Shown here in pieces: positions 5,408 to 5,587 of a stretch of DNA of 5,587 nt (position 1 is its first letter; the number at the start of each line of letters is the position of its first letter). The notes below the pieces were generated by a model. It ran no database searches, was not told the origin of the DNA, and saw nothing but the letters and a program-made list of their open reading frames with translations. The position numbers and the translations under genes are program-made. The stretch lies in assembly GCA_031262285.1 (NCBI GenBank), contig JAISHZ010000094.1, positions 1 through 5,587 on the forward strand. The letters run 5' to 3'. The stretch comes from Lachnospiraceae bacterium. Lineage in GTDB: Bacteria; Bacillota_A; Clostridia; Lachnospirales; Lachnospiraceae.

Positions 5408-5587
5408 TGGTTTTGGTACGACAAACACTCCAGGTTGCCATTCACGCGTTCGCTGATCTAGATTTCAAAGGCGGTGTATTCCGGACGAACCGCACAGAGC
5501 CGAGGGGAGTTTTGGGTGTTAGACTCTCTGAGCGTTCCGATGAGCCCATGACAGTGAAAATGCGCGCACAAGCAAGCGCTCATTTTC
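5408..5587. other. GC-richer tail without a convincing gene
   Basis: The last 180 nt look richer in GC than the adjoining operon. A plus-strand frame is open from 5398 to the edge (63 codons) but has no ATG before 5548 and no RBS. A minus-strand frame enters from the edge and stops at 5519-5521 after 22 codons. Neither resembles a protein I can name. A non-coding dispersed repeat or the end of a neighbouring element are alternatives. Confidence 0.45.
5556..5587. repeat. Hairpin at the right window edge
   Basis: GAAAATG (5556-5562) pairs with CATTTTC (5581-5587). After one C/T mismatch, GCGC (5564-5567) pairs with GCGC (5576-5579) around an 8-nt loop. The stem reaches the last base, so it may continue outside the window. 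Confidence 0.5.

Noticed and set aside
5507..5587. Protein-coding gene entering from the right on the minus strand
   Set aside because: Only 22 codons are visible before the stop at 5519-5521, with no recognisable motif, so it cannot be told from chance.

Overview
The window looks like part of a low-to-mid GC Firmicutes genome, most likely a gut-type clostridium (Oscillospiraceae/Lachnospiraceae-like). Reasons: strong AGGAGG-type ribosome binding sites, a textbook TTGACA-N17-TATACT promoter, an ECF sigma gene coupled to a membrane-anchored partner in the style of clostridial genomes, and a Schlafen-type ATP-binding protein common in clostridial accessory DNA. No rRNA, tRNA, CRISPR array, transposase or integrase is visible. 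The assignment is by style, not by a database match.

Layout. (1) Positions 3-1175 (+) hold the C-terminal 390 codons of an AlbA_2/Schlafen-related ATP-binding protein. Its frame is open to the left edge, so the true start is outside the window. (2) Positions 1176-1882 are mostly non-coding and AT-rich. They hold a long hairpin (1297-1336), a doubtful small membrane ORF on the minus strand (1376-1615), a 12-bp palindrome (1798-1809) and an ECF-type promoter (about 1818-1843). (3) Positions 1883-3864 (+) hold a two-gene operon: an ECF sigma factor and, overlapping it by ATGA, a single-pass membrane protein with a short cytoplasmic tail and a roughly 400-residue outer domain, the presumed anti-sigma/sensor. 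(4) Positions 3903-5257 (-) hold a second two-gene operon converging on the first: a MarR-family regulator followed, again by an ATGA overlap, by a membrane-anchored DUF6544-like protein. (5) Positions 5258-5407 hold the control region of that operon: promoter, a 14-bp palindrome at the predicted transcription start, and two hairpin-forming repeats in a leader of about 100 nt. (6) Positions 5408-5587 are a GC-richer tail with no convincing gene, ending in a hairpin at the window edge.

How the genes work together (inference). The sigma factor probably transcribes its own operon from an ECF-like promoter and is held inactive by the membrane partner until an envelope signal is sensed. The MarR protein probably represses its own promoter and the DUF6544 gene. 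The window therefore juxtaposes two small, self-contained envelope-related regulatory cassettes, tail to tail, with only 38 nt between their stop codons and no clear terminator. The sigma operon looks GC-richer than the DNA on both sides, which suggests the region is a mosaic of separately acquired pieces.
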